Part shown: positions 16,359 through 26,468 of the stretch, piece by piece
Position numbering within the stretch: the first letter of the stretch is position 1
How the letters are laid out: each line of letters starts with the position of its first letter
Source: Flavisolibacter ginsengisoli DSM 18119
GTDB lineage: Bacteria > Bacteroidota > Bacteroidia > Chitinophagales > Chitinophagaceae
Assembly (NCBI RefSeq): GCF_900129295.1
Contig: NZ_FQUU01000021.1
Span: 17,716 to 81,715, forward strand
DNA length: 64,000 nt
Direction of reading: 5' to 3'
Position numbers and translations under genes: made by a program
The notes under the pieces: generated by a model
Told to the model about the DNA's origin: nothing
The model's input: only the letters and a program-made list of their open reading frames with translations
The model's database searches: none

Positions 16359-17552
16359 TTACATATTTTTTTTCAATGAATAAAATCCAATTGCAGCAAA
16401 TAAACAAAGCATAAGATTGAAAATCCATAATATGCTGAATCCTGCCTTTGAAGCAATTTGTGAGGCGATAGTAGGTGCAAGAACCATGGCAAACGAAAAT
16501 GTCATGGTATATAAGGCTGCATATTGGCCCCTGGTACGGGCACTGCTGCGATTGACCCAAAAGTTATTCATAAAAGGAAAGAGCAACATCTCTCCAAATG
16601 TGACTATGATCATACCAGTCAATGTTATGGAAATAGCATAGGAAATATTAAGAAGGACGAAAGACACACCAATCAGTATGGCACCCAAGGTCATGTATAA
16701 AACTGCATTGCGCCTGTTTTCCAATTTATAAACCAACACCATTTCTACAAGTGCTATAATTAAGCCATTCATGGCCAGGATCCATCCTATCTGTGCTTCA
16801 TTTAAATGTAATTGCTCTTTATAATACACAGGGAGAATACTGAAAAGCTGGAAAAAGCAGATCCCTACAAGAAAAATGCAGAACATTCCTTTAAGGAATA
16901 TCTTATCCTTATAAGCGCTATTAACAGGAGTGTTATCATGAGAATGATCTTTATGTGAATGACTATTTCTTATAGGAAGAAATACGAAGTATAAAAGAAT
17001 TGAAGCGAGTATACAGGTTATACCATCGGCCCAGAATAGAAGAGAATAGTTGATAGAAGCCAGTATGCCTCCAATTGCAGGTCCAACAGCCCAACCAAGG
17101 TTGATGGCAAGCCTGTTGAGGGAGTAACACCTGGTGCGGTTAGATTCATTGCTGTAGGCTGCAATGGCGGCAGAATTAGCAGGTCTGAAAGCCTCTCCTA
17201 TACTAGCCATGATAAAAATGAAAATGGCAAACTGGACCAATGTCTTCATTTGACCCAACCCGATGAAAAGAACACCATTCAAAAACAGGCTTGTTACCTG
17301 TACATAAAAATGGCCAAACCTGTCGGTCAGAATACCACCCAGGTAGCCACCCAGTATAGCTCCTGATCCAAAGGCTGCCATAACATAACCTGCCTGGGCC
17401 AGGGTAAAGCCATTATGGGTTAAATAAACCGTTAAAAAAGGAATGACCATAGTGCCACTCCTGTTAATGAAGATGACCAGGGCAAGCCACCACATTGGCT
17501 TTGATAATCCACTGTAAGCATTCCTGTATAATTGTATGGAGGCCTGGAGCAT
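16359..17552 (-). CDS. MFS transporter (DHA-like efflux family)
   Basis: Inner-membrane protein of 397 residues with about 12 hydrophobic helices split by a charged central loop (RNSHSHKDHSHDNTPVNSAYK). The loop between helices 2 and 3 carries the MFS motif A variant GGYLGGILTDRFGHFYV, and GEAFRPANSAAIAAYS is typical of drug/metabolite efflux carriers of the major facilitator superfamily. The histidine-rich central loop is unusual but alone does not show metal transport. It is the first gene of a probable two-gene operon with the thioesterase and is divergent from the FKBP gene. Confidence 0.85.
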   Translation of the reverse strand: MLQASIQLYRNAYSGLSKPMWWLALVIFINRSGTMVIPFLTVYLTHNGFTLAQAGYVMAAFGSGAILGGYLGGILTDRFGHFYVQVTSLFLNGVLFIGLGQMKTLVQFAIFIFIMASIGEAFRPANSAAIAAYSNESNRTRCYSLNRLAINLGWAVGPAIGGILASINYSLLFWADGITCILASILLYFVFLPIRNSHSHKDHSHDNTPVNSAYKDKIFLKGMFCIFLVGICFFQLFSILPVYYKEQLHLNEAQIGWILAMNGLIIALVEMVLVYKLENRRNAVLYMTLGAILIGVSFVLLNISYAISITLTGMIIVTFGEMLLFPFMNNFWVNRSSARTRGQYAALYTMTFSFAMVLAPTIASQIASKAGFSILWIFNLMLCLFAAIGFYSLKKNM

Positions 17553-17597
17553 TTGCTAAATTAATTTATCATTTACATCCATTGACTTCCATTCCTT

Positions 17598-17605
17598 TAT
17601 TTTTG
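17598..17605 (+). promoter_or_regulatory. -7 promoter element of the FKBP gene
   Basis: TATTTTTG is an exact match to TAnnTTTG, 18 bases before the ATG at 17624, in the short divergent region shared with the MFS gene. Confidence 0.6.
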
Positions 17606-17623
17606 TCGCTTAACAACAGAAAC

Positions 17624-18322
17624 ATGAAAAAATATTTCGTTGCTGCTTTTGCCCTGGGCACCCTGGCTGTACATGCGCAAAAGACAACCCCTAAAAAGAC
17701 TACTCCAGTAAAAACGACTAAATCAACTGCGGTTTTAAAGAGCCTGAATGATTCTGTCAGCTACGCAATAGGAATGAGTGTTGCGAATTTTTATTCTCAA
17801 CAAGGTATCAAGAACCTTAATACAACGCTGGTGTCAAAAGCAATCAATGATGTATTTGGAAAGAAGAATTCTTTGCTAACAGAAGAAGAAGCACAATTAG
17901 CTGTGATGCGGTTTCTAAATCCCAATGTTTTCAAGACAATTGAAGCTGGTGAAAAATTCCTTGCACAGAATAAAAGCAAGCCAGGTGTGAAAACAACAGC
18001 CTCGGGTTTGCAATATGAAGTAATAAAGGAGGGTAATGGGAAAAAACCAGTAGCTACTGATACAGTCGAAGTGAATTATGCCGGTACACTGATCGATGGA
18101 ACAGAATTCGATAACTCTTATAAAAGAGGATCATCTATTTCATTCCCGTTAAATGGTGTGATCAGGGGATGGACGGAGGCATTACAATTAATGCCGGTAG
18201 GATCAAAATATAAACTGTACATACCCTATAAACTAGCTTATGGTATGAATGATATGGGCCATATTCCCGGTGGATCAGTTTTAATCTTTGAAGTGGAATT
18301 GCTCAATATAAAAGGTAAATAA
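17624..18322 (+). CDS. FKBP-type peptidyl-prolyl cis-trans isomerase, exported
   Basis: A 232-residue exported folding factor. A signal peptide (MKKYFVAAFALGTLAVHAQ) and a threonine/lysine-rich spacer precede an FkpA/Mip-like N-terminal dimerisation domain (LNDSVSYAIGMSVANF) and a C-terminal FKBP isomerase domain with VEVNYAGTLIDGTEFDNSY, VIRGWTEALQLMPVGSKYKL and IPGGSVLIFEVELL, which carry the aromatic pocket residues. Cell location is expected to be the periplasm. The start is placed at the ATG that opens the signal peptide rather than 43 codons upstream, where the longer frame overlaps the divergent MFS gene. Confidence 0.92.
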   Translation: MKKYFVAAFALGTLAVHAQKTTPKKTTPVKTTKSTAVLKSLNDSVSYAIGMSVANFYSQQGIKNLNTTLVSKAINDVFGKKNSLLTEEEAQLAVMRFLNPNVFKTIEAGEKFLAQNKSKPGVKTTASGLQYEVIKEGNGKKPVATDTVEVNYAGTLIDGTEFDNSYKRGSSISFPLNGVIRGWTEALQLMPVGSKYKLYIPYKLAYGMNDMGHIPGGSVLIFEVELLNIKGK

Positions 18323-18343
18323 CCAGACGCATTTATAAAAAGT

Positions 18344-18376
18344 AAGGGATGATCTTTAGATCATCCCTTTTTTTTG
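18344..18376 (+). terminator. intrinsic terminator after the FKBP gene
   Basis: A 12-bp stem (AAGGGATGATCT with AGATCATCCCTT) with a minimal loop, followed by T8. Confidence 0.88.
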
Positions 18377-18518
18377 AGCTAACCGACCTTAAACTATCGC
18401 TTCTTTATAATTAATTCTATTTATTCTCCGGACAAAAGGCACGGGCAGTTATAATAAACAATAATAGGGTAGGATGGTGTAAAAATTAGGCTATTGTAAG
18501 AAATGGAATGAGTGGAAG

Positions 18519-18555
18519 TATTACCATCAAAGGTTAAAACACTTTGATGGTAATA
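18519..18555. repeat. 14-bp inverted repeat (hairpin) downstream of a T9SS gene
   Basis: TATTACCATCAAAG and CTTTGATGGTAATA are perfectly complementary and enclose nine bases. The hairpin lies 12 bases past the stop of the minus-strand T9SS gene. It lacks a T-tract on either strand, so it may stabilise the mRNA end or act as a Rho-independent-like stop without canonical tail. Confidence 0.6.
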
Positions 18556-18566
18556 ACCAGTTTTAT

Positions 18567-20069
18567 TTATTGAACAATGAATTTATCAACTGTGCTTTCT
18601 CCGCTAACTTTATCCATTACTCTTGCCATGTATTGACCGCGGGGTAAACCGGAAACCTGCTGGTTGCCTCTCACTGCAGTGAATTGTTTTACAATCCGGC
18701 CGGCATTATCAATGATGTGTATATCGTAAGATGAAGTAGCATCAGCGAGGATGATAGATACATTGCCATTGGAGGCGGCAGGATTGGGGTATACCAATGC
18801 ATTTCCTGCCTGGTTAAGATTGCTCAATGACCTTACATCACTGTATTTGGATCTGCCATCTATGTCAACCTGCTGGATCCTGTATTGTACCACACCTTTG
18901 AAATTGAACACATCATTCACTGAATAATTCAGATCACTGCTGCTGTTGCCATTTTCAGCTTTTGAGGCAACGAACATTACGTTTGTCCATTGACCATTAT
19001 AGAACCGCTGAATATAGAATCCTTTATTGTTGATCTCAGTTGACGTTGTCCATTTCAAAGTATTGGCAGCATTAGCCCTGGATGCTGTGAATGATTTGAA
19101 GCTGACAGGGAGGATGCTCGAACAAACATTTTTATTAATACTTGCAATGCTGTATGGTGTACCATTAGCAGGTGTATATGTTGCTACGATCCAATAATGA
19201 GTTGAAGCCTCTGCTGGATTATTATAGCCAGTAAAATTAGTTGCGTTAAGTGCATTGAAAGGAGTGCTGGATGAAATTGAAATACTTTGTGGCCCACCTA
19301 TTGTAACTGGAATATCTAAAGTTGGGTCATAAACTGGTTGCCCTGACGAAGTAAAAGTGTTATCATCCTTGCGGATTTCATATGTTACGCTAATAGCATT
19401 GGCTGTATCTGTTAAAATATCAAAAGATAAGGCGCTTGTTTGGGAAGAATTAGGACATCTTTTAAGAGGACCATTAATAGATAACCTGGGGTCACCTATA
19501 TTTAAACTTCTTCCAGGGAACGAACAGGATGTTTTAGTATTAGATCCAAGAGAACTGGCTTGCGTAGACCAAACATCTGCTTTTATTTGAGGAACTGTGC
19601 AAGTGGGAAGATCTAAAGTTACTTTAGTAAATGAATAAGTAAATGTTGTATTGGCACCACTACCTGAACTGGTAACAGATGGTACATTTGCTGTAGCCAT
19701 TTTAACAGGTGGAGTAGGGTCAAAAGGGTAGCTGGTAATAATCTGGGGAGGCGAAGTGGAATTATTCACACCAAGCGTGCCTATTGTATTTGATAAAAAA
19801 GTTGCTGAAGGTGCAGATCCATTGGAATAATTCCAGGGTGTAGCAGGGTAACTATTTACATCCCAAAAATGGACCCAAATGCCCTTGTTTCCATTATTCA
19901 GTTGTGCCACAATAACCATATCAAATACGGCCTGGCAACTTCCATTTGGCTTCGTAACTTTTTGAAAATTAGATGTAGTAATGTTGATAATTGTACACTG
20001 TGCATTTGATTTGTTCAGGAATGCGCAGGCAATTAATAAAAAGGAGAGTAAATACCTTTTCATAATCAT
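18567..20069 (-). CDS. secreted protein with T9SS type A sorting domain
   Basis: A 500-residue secreted protein of unknown function. The signal peptide MKRYLLSFLLIACAFLNKSNAQ starts at ATG 20063 (or two codons earlier at 20069). Residues 20-330 are beta-rich without a recognised catalytic motif. Residues about 330-420 form the common Bacteroidota module SFTASRANAANTLKWTTSTEINNKGFYIQR..., and the tail (YPNPAASNGNVSI, IIDNAGRIVKQF, LPRGQYMARVMD) is a type A T9SS signal. The tail and the preceding module are shared with the neighbouring gene on the same strand, while the N-terminal parts differ. Confidence 0.75.
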   Translation of the reverse strand: MIMKRYLLSFLLIACAFLNKSNAQCTIINITTSNFQKVTKPNGSCQAVFDMVIVAQLNNGNKGIWVHFWDVNSYPATPWNYSNGSAPSATFLSNTIGTLGVNNSTSPPQIITSYPFDPTPPVKMATANVPSVTSSGSGANTTFTYSFTKVTLDLPTCTVPQIKADVWSTQASSLGSNTKTSCSFPGRSLNIGDPRLSINGPLKRCPNSSQTSALSFDILTDTANAISVTYEIRKDDNTFTSSGQPVYDPTLDIPVTIGGPQSISISSSTPFNALNATNFTGYNNPAEASTHYWIVATYTPANGTPYSIASINKNVCSSILPVSFKSFTASRANAANTLKWTTSTEINNKGFYIQRFYNGQWTNVMFVASKAENGNSSSDLNYSVNDVFNFKGVVQYRIQQVDIDGRSKYSDVRSLSNLNQAGNALVYPNPAASNGNVSIILADATSSYDIHIIDNAGRIVKQFTAVRGNQQVSGLPRGQYMARVMDKVSGESTVDKFIVQ

Positions 20070-20372
20070 TAGGGTTTAAGATTAAAAATAGCTTAATAGC
20101 GGTGCTCAATGCGATTGCGATTGGCAGTTCCAGGAAATGGAGTTGGCGATTATGAATAGGATGGGAGGATCATAAGCAGTTGCCTGCAATGGTTAGTTAA
20201 GCTTTGGATATAGTGGTATTTTCCCGAGGATTCTCAGATTAAAGGCTTTGCATTAAATTGTTGAGGACTTGGGTACGGCTTTTCGAGGGATGGAAGGGAT
20301 TGTGCTTGTGAGTGTAAAAATAGAAACAATATTGAAAAAGTCAAATCTTATTAGAAATTTTTTTATTTGTCC
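20070..20372. other. 303-bp non-coding gap between two T9SS genes
   Basis: No plausible gene, tRNA or long repeat is visible. On the minus strand TATTTTTA (plus-strand 20083-20090) with TTG 16 bases further upstream could be the promoter of the T9SS gene ending at 18567. The segment is G-rich on the plus strand in its middle part. Confidence 0.5.
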
Positions 20373-21554
20373 CTATTGTACAATGAGTTTTTCACTTGTT
20401 AATGTCCCCGTTTGATGATCAATTACTCTTACAATATAATTGCCTCGTTTCAGGTCATTGATCTGTTGCGTGTTATTATTTACAGACAACCATTGTTGTA
20501 CTAATTGACCATTAAGATCTATCACTTGTATGTCTCTAAGTGAATTGAGCTTTCCCAGGGAAACCGTTACCCTTCCATCCACAGAAGGATTTGGATAAAG
20601 GACCACTTCTTTATTTTCAAATAAATCAATTCTACGTGGCGCACTATAAAATGATCGCCCATTGATGTCAATTTGTTTTAACCTATATTCTGCATTATCA
20701 CCTAAGAAACTTTTGTCACCATATAAATAATTGAGCACCTGGTCATTATTTCCTGATGGCGCCATCGAAGCAACAAATGCGATTGTAGTCCATGGTTTAT
20801 TTTCTATTCTTCTTTCTATTTCAAAACCACGAAGGTTTTGTTCTTTTGATGTTTGCCAGGCTATCTGCACAGTAGCTGTATTCTTGTGTATTTGAAATTC
20901 TCTGAAATATCCATATTCATTTCTTTCATACGGCGACCTGTTAAAAATATTTGGATAGGTTGATTGAAGTGTATTGAAACGAACGTTGACCTGGTTGCCA
21001 CAGGAATTGGTAAAATTTAATGTTGGGATGTTCCGTAAATGCGAAGGAATATTCTTATTTCCATCGAGCGAAAAGGATGCATCCACCAAAGTATTACTAT
21101 ACATTAATAAAACCAGGTGATCTATTGAATTATTCTCCTGGTTATTCACAGTTTGTAGGTTGGTATAAGCGGAGTTATAATTATTTACATAGGCATCTTC
21201 ATTTACATTTAGGAAATAGTTACTGACCCTGCCACTGGATTGTAACCCCTGGTAACTATAATTATATAGATTTATTCCTTTTCCATTTGAAGTAGGTTGC
21301 CCTGAAATAGTCAAAACAGCATTGGGTGCAATTGATTCATCAGGTAGATTAATTACTGAGAAACCCTTTTCCAATGGGTTATTAAAATAGCTTACTATAC
21401 TATAACACCCTAACGACAACGGTATAGTATTGTTATTGGTTAATTCAAAATATGCGTTACCATTCTGAGGAGTAAAAGCCTTTGTTAGTATTAATTGTGC
21501 ATAAAGGAATTGGGAGCCAAATGTGATCGCTAAAAGAAATAAAATCTTTTTCAT
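20373..21554 (-). CDS. secreted lamin-tail-like protein with T9SS type A sorting domain
   Basis: This 393-residue secreted protein opens with MKKILFLLAITFGSQFLYAQ. Residues 25-120 (AYFELTNNNTIPLSLGCYSI, LPDESIAPNAVLTISGQ) resemble the lamin-tail fold often found in Bacteroidota surface proteins; this is a resemblance judged by eye. An Fn3-like module (VQIAWQTSKEQNLRGFEIER) and a type A T9SS tail (YPNPSVDGRVTV, VIDLNGQLVQQW, LKRGNYIVRVID) follow. It shares its last 170 residues' design with the downstream T9SS gene. Export to the cell surface is inferred; the biochemical role is unknown. Confidence 0.75.
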   Translation of the reverse strand: MKKILFLLAITFGSQFLYAQLILTKAFTPQNGNAYFELTNNNTIPLSLGCYSIVSYFNNPLEKGFSVINLPDESIAPNAVLTISGQPTSNGKGINLYNYSYQGLQSSGRVSNYFLNVNEDAYVNNYNSAYTNLQTVNNQENNSIDHLVLLMYSNTLVDASFSLDGNKNIPSHLRNIPTLNFTNSCGNQVNVRFNTLQSTYPNIFNRSPYERNEYGYFREFQIHKNTATVQIAWQTSKEQNLRGFEIERRIENKPWTTIAFVASMAPSGNNDQVLNYLYGDKSFLGDNAEYRLKQIDINGRSFYSAPRRIDLFENKEVVLYPNPSVDGRVTVSLGKLNSLRDIQVIDLNGQLVQQWLSVNNNTQQINDLKRGNYIVRVIDHQTGTLTSEKLIVQ

Positions 21555-21659
21555 AATCTACTGTTTTATACGCACTGTTTCCAAAAATCACTATGTTATT
21601 CTTTATAGCTTCTTTCAGTAGAGAAGATGGCGATAATAGAAAATCAAAAAGAGTTCCAA

Positions 21660-22349
21660 TTATGAAGCATACTGTTCAATATGCTTATGAGCCAATTTTA
21701 AAGCCTTATGAAATTGTTCTTTCTCAGTAAGATTAGTATTATCTAGAACAATAGCATCCTCTGCCTGGTGTAAAGGACTTACTTCCCGGTGAGAATCTAT
21801 ATAATCTCTCAGTTCAAGGTTATTTTTCACCTCTTCAATAGTAATGTTGGGATTTTTCTCATACAGCTCCTGGAATCGTCTTTCTACCCTTACTGCATTA
21901 TCTGCTGTCATAAAGATCTTGAGCTCTGCATCAGGAAATACTACGGTTCCAATATCCCGTCCATCCATTACTATACCCCGGTTCTTTCCCATTTTTTGTT
22001 GTTGTTTAACAGCATATTCTCTTACTTCTTTAATGGCAGCTACATCACTAACTTTTTCAGCTACCACCATGTCCCTGATGACATACTCAACATTCTCTTC
22101 ATTCAGGTATATCTCGGATCTTTCACTTTTAGGATTATAAATAAACTCTAGGGATATATCCTTCAAGGCATTATGCACTTCTTTTTTATCTGTCCAGTCA
22201 ATATGATTGCGTAAAAAGTATAAGGTAATGGCTCTGTACATGGCACCGCTGTCAACATAGAGATAATTTAAAGCTTTAGCTAATTGCTTTGCTAAGGTGC
22301 TTTTTCCACACGAAGACCAACCATCTATAGTAATTATAATCTTTTTCAT
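21660..22349 (-). CDS. cmk: cytidylate kinase
   Basis: CMP/dCMP kinase of pyrimidine salvage and dNTP supply, 229 residues. The P-loop GWSSCGKSTLAKQL, the acceptor-site segment VDSGAMYRAIT, MDGRDIGTVVFPDAELKIFMTA and the lid arginines (VRVERRFQELYEK) are all in place. ATG 22349 (MKKIIITIDG) is the usual Cmk start; the frame extends three codons upstream to a TTG. It lies downstream of clpC on the same strand but a hairpin terminator separates them. Confidence 0.95.
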   Translation of the reverse strand: MKKIIITIDGWSSCGKSTLAKQLAKALNYLYVDSGAMYRAITLYFLRNHIDWTDKKEVHNALKDISLEFIYNPKSERSEIYLNEENVEYVIRDMVVAEKVSDVAAIKEVREYAVKQQQKMGKNRGIVMDGRDIGTVVFPDAELKIFMTADNAVRVERRFQELYEKNPNITIEEVKNNLELRDYIDSHREVSPLHQAEDAIVLDNTNLTEKEQFHKALKLAHKHIEQYAS

Positions 22350-22464
22350 ATCAACCAATGCAAAAATGCATGCAATAAATCAGACAACAAAAAAAGCTCT
22401 TATCCTAGGATATTTTCTTCCTATAATTTATAACCTAATGGTGATAAATATAAAATACACAAGA

Positions 22465-22500
22465 GTCATAAAAAGAAATCCCGCCAATGGCGGGATTTAC
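22465..22500 (-). terminator. intrinsic terminator after clpC
   Basis: A 10-bp stem (AAATCCCGCC and GGCGGGATTT) with a three-base loop at 22476-22498. Read on the minus strand it is followed by TCTTTTA, immediately after the clpC stop. Confidence 0.75.
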
Positions 22501-22519
22501 TATCGTTAAATTGAATCTA

Positions 22520-25045
22520 TTATGCTTTGGATTCTTCTGTAATTCCTTTTTTCAAAGAAAAGGTAAGTTTGCCATTTTCTTTATCAAGGTCGGCTTCAAG
22601 CACATCGCCAGGTTTGATATTCATATTCAATATCTCTTCTGCCAGAGGATCTTCCAGGTATTTCTGTATGGCCCTGTGTAAAGGTCTCGCTCCAAACTGT
22701 TGGTCATAACCTTTATCTGCTATAAAACCCTTTGCTGCTTCAGTTAACTCCAGGCTAAATCCAAGATTAGTCAATCGTTTCATTACCCCTTTCATCAGGA
22801 TATCAATGATCTCAAAGATGTGGTCCTTAGTCAAAGAATTGAAAATGATCACATCATCTATCCTGTTCAGGAATTCAGGAGAGAATGTTCTTTTCAGAGC
22901 TTTCTCAATTACTGCCTTATTGGCTTCATCCTGGTTTTGAACCCTTGATGCAGTAGCAAATCCAACACCTTCACCAAAATCCTTTAACTGGCGAACACCA
23001 ATATTAGAGGTCATGATAATTAATGTGTTCTTAAAGTCAACTTTTCTTCCAAGTCCATCAGTTAACTGACCGTCATCCAGAACCTGTAACAATATATTGT
23101 AGATGTCAGGATGGGCTTTTTCAATCTCATCCAATAGTATGACACTATAAGGTTTACGGCGAACACGTTCTGTTAGCTGACCACCTTCTTCATATCCAAC
23201 ATATCCCGGAGGTGCACCAATTAACCTTGAAACGGTGAATTTCTCCATGTACTCACTCATATCAATTCTTATCAGGGCATCTTCTGAATCAAACATATGG
23301 CGTGCTAAAGCTCTGGCCAATTCTGTTTTACCTACACCTGTAGGTCCCAGGAATATAAAGGTACCAATTGGCTTCTTAGGGTCTTTCAATCCTACACGGT
23401 TACGTTGAATGGCCTTTACCACTTTGCTGATGGCTTCATCCTGGCCAACAACCATGGCCTTCATTTCATCAGCCATCTTGCGCAGCTTTTGCGTTTCAGC
23501 TTCCACCATACGTTTAACTGGTATACCCGTCATCATACTGATCACTTCTGCGATCTCTTCTTCACCAATAGGGTAGCGCTTATGCTTGCTTTCTTCCTCC
23601 CATTGAGCTTTGGCCTTATCCAATTCTTCTCCAAGACGCTTTTCTGTATCTCTTAAAGCAGCTGCCTCTTCAAATTTCTGGCTTTTGACTACCCGGTTCT
23701 TTTCGACTTTAATATCTTCTATTTTCTTTTCCAGGTCAAGGATATTTTGTGGCACGTTAATGTTCTTTAAGTGAACACGTGCACCTACCTCGTCCATTAC
23801 GTCAATAGCTTTATCTGGTAATAAACGATCTGTAATATACCTGTCACTTAGTTTAACGCAGGCATCAATAGCTTCCTGGTCATAATTAACATTGTGGTAA
23901 TCTTCGTATTTAGATTTAATGTTATTAAGGATCAGGATGGTATCATCCACACTAGGCGGATCGATCATTACCTTCTGAAAACGACGGTCAAGAGCCCCAT
24001 CTTTTTCGATATACATTCTATACTCATCCAGTGTAGAAGCACCAATGCATTGGAGTTCACCACGTGCAAGAGCAGGTTTGAATATATTTGAGGCATCAAG
24101 GGAACCTGAAGCTCCACCGGCACCCACAATTGTATGAATCTCATCAATGAAAAGAATTACGTCACGGTTCTTTTCCAATTCATTCATGATAGCCTTCATT
24201 CTTTCTTCAAATTGACCCCTGTATTTTGTACCAGCTACGAGTGCAGCCAGGTCAAGAGAAATGACTCTTTTGTCAAAAAGTACACGGGAGACCTTGCGCT
24301 GAACAATTCTCAAGGCTAAGCCTTCCACAATGGCAGTTTTACCCACGCCGGGTTCGCCTATCAATATGGGATTATTCTTTTTGCGCCTGGAAAGGATCTG
24401 GGAAACTCTTTCTATCTCTTTTTCACGTCCAACAATAGGATCCAGGGTTCCTGTTTCAGCCAGTTTGGTAATATCTCTACCAAAATTGTCCAATACAGGT
24501 GTTTTACTTTTAGTGGCCCCAGCCTGGCGGGATTTTGACTGAGAGTATTTCTTTTCTTCGTCAAAATCATCGTCATTTTCTTCCTGGTATTCTGCGCGGG
24601 GGTCATTTGATTTCATAACCCCAAGTTCCTGTCTGAATAGATCGTAATCCACGTCAAATTGATTTAAGATTTGAGTTGCTATATTTTCTTTGTTCTTTAA
24701 GATGGAAAGCATTAAATGTTCGGTTTCCACTGTAGGACTTTTTAATGCTTTAGCTTCCAGAACTGTTACTCTGATCACTTTTTCTGCTTGTTTTGTCAGA
24801 GGTAAGCTATTTATGTTAGCAATGTTTTTACCTGTTTTATCCTTTACAGCTAATTCTATTTCCTTGCGTAATTCGTATAGGTCAACGTTAAAACTTTTTA
24901 ATATTCTAACTGCTGTATTATCACCTTCCCGAATTAATCCAAGCAATAAATGTTCCGTACCTATAAAATCATTACCTAACCTTAATGCTTCCTCCCTGCT
25001 GAACGAAATGATCTCTTTTACTTGTGAGGAAAAATTATTATCCAT
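22520..25045 (-). CDS. clpC: ATP-dependent Clp protease ATP-binding subunit ClpC
   Basis: An 841-residue Hsp100 unfoldase. Residues 1-145 hold two Clp-N repeats ([15 protein letters not shown] and [14 protein letters not shown]). The first AAA+ module has [15 protein letters not shown] near 230. A UVR motif in the middle ([19 protein letters not shown]) marks ClpC rather than ClpB or ClpA. The second AAA+ module has [16 protein letters not shown] and a GVGF segment, a candidate ClpP-docking loop. An acidic linker DDDFDEEKK lies before the first AAA+ module. ClpC loads substrates into ClpP in the cytosol. No McsB or CtsR gene is adjacent, so classical CtsR control is not indicated here. Confidence 0.95.
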   Translation of the reverse strand: MDNNFSSQVKEIISFSREEALRLGNDFIGTEHLLLGLIREGDNTAVRILKSFNVDLYELRKEIELAVKDKTGKNIANINSLPLTKQAEKVIRVTVLEAKALKSPTVETEHLMLSILKNKENIATQILNQFDVDYDLFRQELGVMKSNDPRAEYQEENDDDFDEEKKYSQSKSRQAGATKSKTPVLDNFGRDITKLAETGTLDPIVGREKEIERVSQILSRRKKNNPILIGEPGVGKTAIVEGLALRIVQRKVSRVLFDKRVISLDLAALVAGTKYRGQFEERMKAIMNELEKNRDVILFIDEIHTIVGAGGASGSLDASNIFKPALARGELQCIGASTLDEYRMYIEKDGALDRRFQKVMIDPPSVDDTILILNNIKSKYEDYHNVNYDQEAIDACVKLSDRYITDRLLPDKAIDVMDEVGARVHLKNINVPQNILDLEKKIEDIKVEKNRVVKSQKFEEAAALRDTEKRLGEELDKAKAQWEEESKHKRYPIGEEEIAEVISMMTGIPVKRMVEAETQKLRKMADEMKAMVVGQDEAISKVVKAIQRNRVGLKDPKKPIGTFIFLGPTGVGKTELARALARHMFDSEDALIRIDMSEYMEKFTVSRLIGAPPGYVGYEEGGQLTERVRRKPYSVILLDEIEKAHPDIYNILLQVLDDGQLTDGLGRKVDFKNTLIIMTSNIGVRQLKDFGEGVGFATASRVQNQDEANKAVIEKALKRTFSPEFLNRIDDVIIFNSLTKDHIFEIIDILMKGVMKRLTNLGFSLELTEAAKGFIADKGYDQQFGARPLHRAIQKYLEDPLAEEILNMNIKPGDVLEADLDKENGKLTFSLKKGITEESKA

Positions 25046-25078
25046 TTTAATAGTTGTGCTTTATACAATAATAAAAAA

Positions 25079-25086
25079 TATTTTTG
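25079..25086 (+). promoter_or_regulatory. promoter of the STAS/fructosamine kinase/RNase Z operon
   Basis: TATTTTTG matches TAnnTTTG exactly. TTGTG at 25054-25058 is a fitting -33 element about 22 bases upstream. The start codon follows 43 bases later. Confidence 0.6.
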
Positions 25087-25129
25087 AGCAGGGTAAGACG
25101 GAAATGTTAAGTCTTTCCGGCTAATATGT

Positions 25130-25516
25130 ATGGAAGTCAAAACTGATACCAAAGAGAAATTTCATGTCATCCGTGTTGAAACTTTAAACTTTACTGCTAT
25201 AATGGCAGCAGAGTTGAACCGCCAATTACTAGAACTACTTAAAGATAATACAAAGAATGTGGTTGTCAACCTTCAAGGAATTGCCAATATGGAAGAAGAG
25301 GCTGCGGAATCTCTTGTCAGGCTTCAGCAGAAGTTTTATGAAGAAGGTGCCTCTTTTGTGATTTGTAACCTTCAAAAGAATGTAGAGTCCTTTCTGGATG
25401 AAAAGGAGCTTCTGGAAATCATGAATGTTACCCCTACCGAAAGTGAAGCATATGATATTGTGCAAATGGAGGAAATTGAAAGAGAACTATTGAATGGCGA
25501 TGACTTTGATCAATAA
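25130..25516 (+). CDS. STAS-domain protein (anti-sigma-factor-antagonist-like)
   Basis: A small cytosolic STAS-fold protein of 128 residues with an acidic tail. The fold core VVVNLQGIANMEEEAAESLVRL aligns with the strand-turn-helix that carries the phosphorylatable serine in SpoIIAA-type proteins, but here the position has NMEEEAAES, so the usual DSSGL motif is absent and phospho-switching is doubtful. It starts a three-gene run with fructosamine kinase and RNase Z (gaps of 38 and 35 bases). Function unknown beyond the fold. Confidence 0.75.
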   Translation: MEVKTDTKEKFHVIRVETLNFTAIMAAELNRQLLELLKDNTKNVVVNLQGIANMEEEAAESLVRLQQKFYEEGASFVICNLQKNVESFLDEKELLEIMNVTPTESEAYDIVQMEEIERELLNGDDFDQ

Positions 25517-25554
25517 AGTCATAGATCTTAAACTAATCCAGGTCCTTTATCCAT

Positions 25555-26433
25555 ATGCTTACAAGAGAATTGTCTTCCTATATCACTCAAATGGTAGTGC
25601 CTGGATGGGATAACACAAAGAAGGTTAATTTTCAGCCAATTAGTGGAGGAAGTATAAACCAGGCCTTTAGGATAAATTTTGATAAAGGTTCCTACTTCTG
25701 TAAGGTAAATTCTGCTACGAAATTTCCCCAATTATTTGAAAAGGAATGCCAGGGCTTACTTCAAATTAATAAGCAGGGAGGAATTAAGGTGCCGCAGATC
25801 ATACATTGCTTTGAATTCCTGGAATACCAGGTGCTAATATTGGAGTGGATATCCACCGGCAATAAAGACAAGGATTTTTGGGAAAGATTTGGTAAGCAAA
25901 TGGCTGCTCTTCATCATATAAGCAATGAATATTTTGGGTTCCTGGATAATAATTATATGGGTAGCGTGACACAATCAAATGAACCCTCCTTAGACTGGAA
26001 TAATTTCTTTTATCGAAGTCGCTTACAACCCATCATTTCTAAATGTTTCAATGCTAATTTACTTACCCAAAAGCACGTTCTTCATTTTGAGCGTTTATTA
26101 ATTAAATTACCTGAAGTATTTGGTGAAGGCCAGCTACCGGCTTTAGTTCATGGAGATCTTTGGAGCGGAAATTTCATGTGTAATAAAGATTCAGAGCCCG
26201 TATTGATTGATCCCGCCATAAGTTATGCTCATCCATCTGTAGATCTTGGAATGTCAACATTATTTGGTGGATTCAACCAGAGATTTTATGACAGTTACCA
26301 ATATTATAATCCCTTACCATTAAATTATAAGGAACAGTGGGAAGTTGCCAACTTATACCCGTTACTGATACATTTATTCCTGTTTGGAAGCGGCTATTTA
26401 GGTCAAATAGAACAAACTTTATACAAGTATTGA
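25555..26433 (+). CDS. fructosamine/ketosamine-3-kinase family protein
   Basis: A 292-residue member of the protein-kinase-like fructosamine kinase family, which phosphorylates sugars attached to protein amines so that they fall off (deglycation). Visible features are ISGGSINQAFRI near the nucleotide loop, SYFCKVNSA with the ATP-binding lysine, ILEWIST in the hinge, and the catalytic HGDLWSGNFMCN with the metal aspartate in VLIDPAISYAHPSVDLGM. Length fits the bacterial family. It is second in the STAS/RNase Z run, so all three may be transcribed together. Confidence 0.9.
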   Translation: MLTRELSSYITQMVVPGWDNTKKVNFQPISGGSINQAFRINFDKGSYFCKVNSATKFPQLFEKECQGLLQINKQGGIKVPQIIHCFEFLEYQVLILEWISTGNKDKDFWERFGKQMAALHHISNEYFGFLDNNYMGSVTQSNEPSLDWNNFFYRSRLQPIISKCFNANLLTQKHVLHFERLLIKLPEVFGEGQLPALVHGDLWSGNFMCNKDSEPVLIDPAISYAHPSVDLGMSTLFGGFNQRFYDSYQYYNPLPLNYKEQWEVANLYPLLIHLFLFGSGYLGQIEQTLYKY

Positions 26434-26468
26434 TTATTCTGATTATTTTGACCCCCTATCTTTAAATA

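Noticed and set aside
17495..17623. Extended start of the FKBP protein
   Set aside because: The extra 43 codons overlap the divergent MFS gene and lack a signal; the signal peptide begins at 17624.
26457..26464. TATCTTTA as promoter of rnz
   Set aside because: It ends 4 bases before the ATG, leaving no room for a leader.
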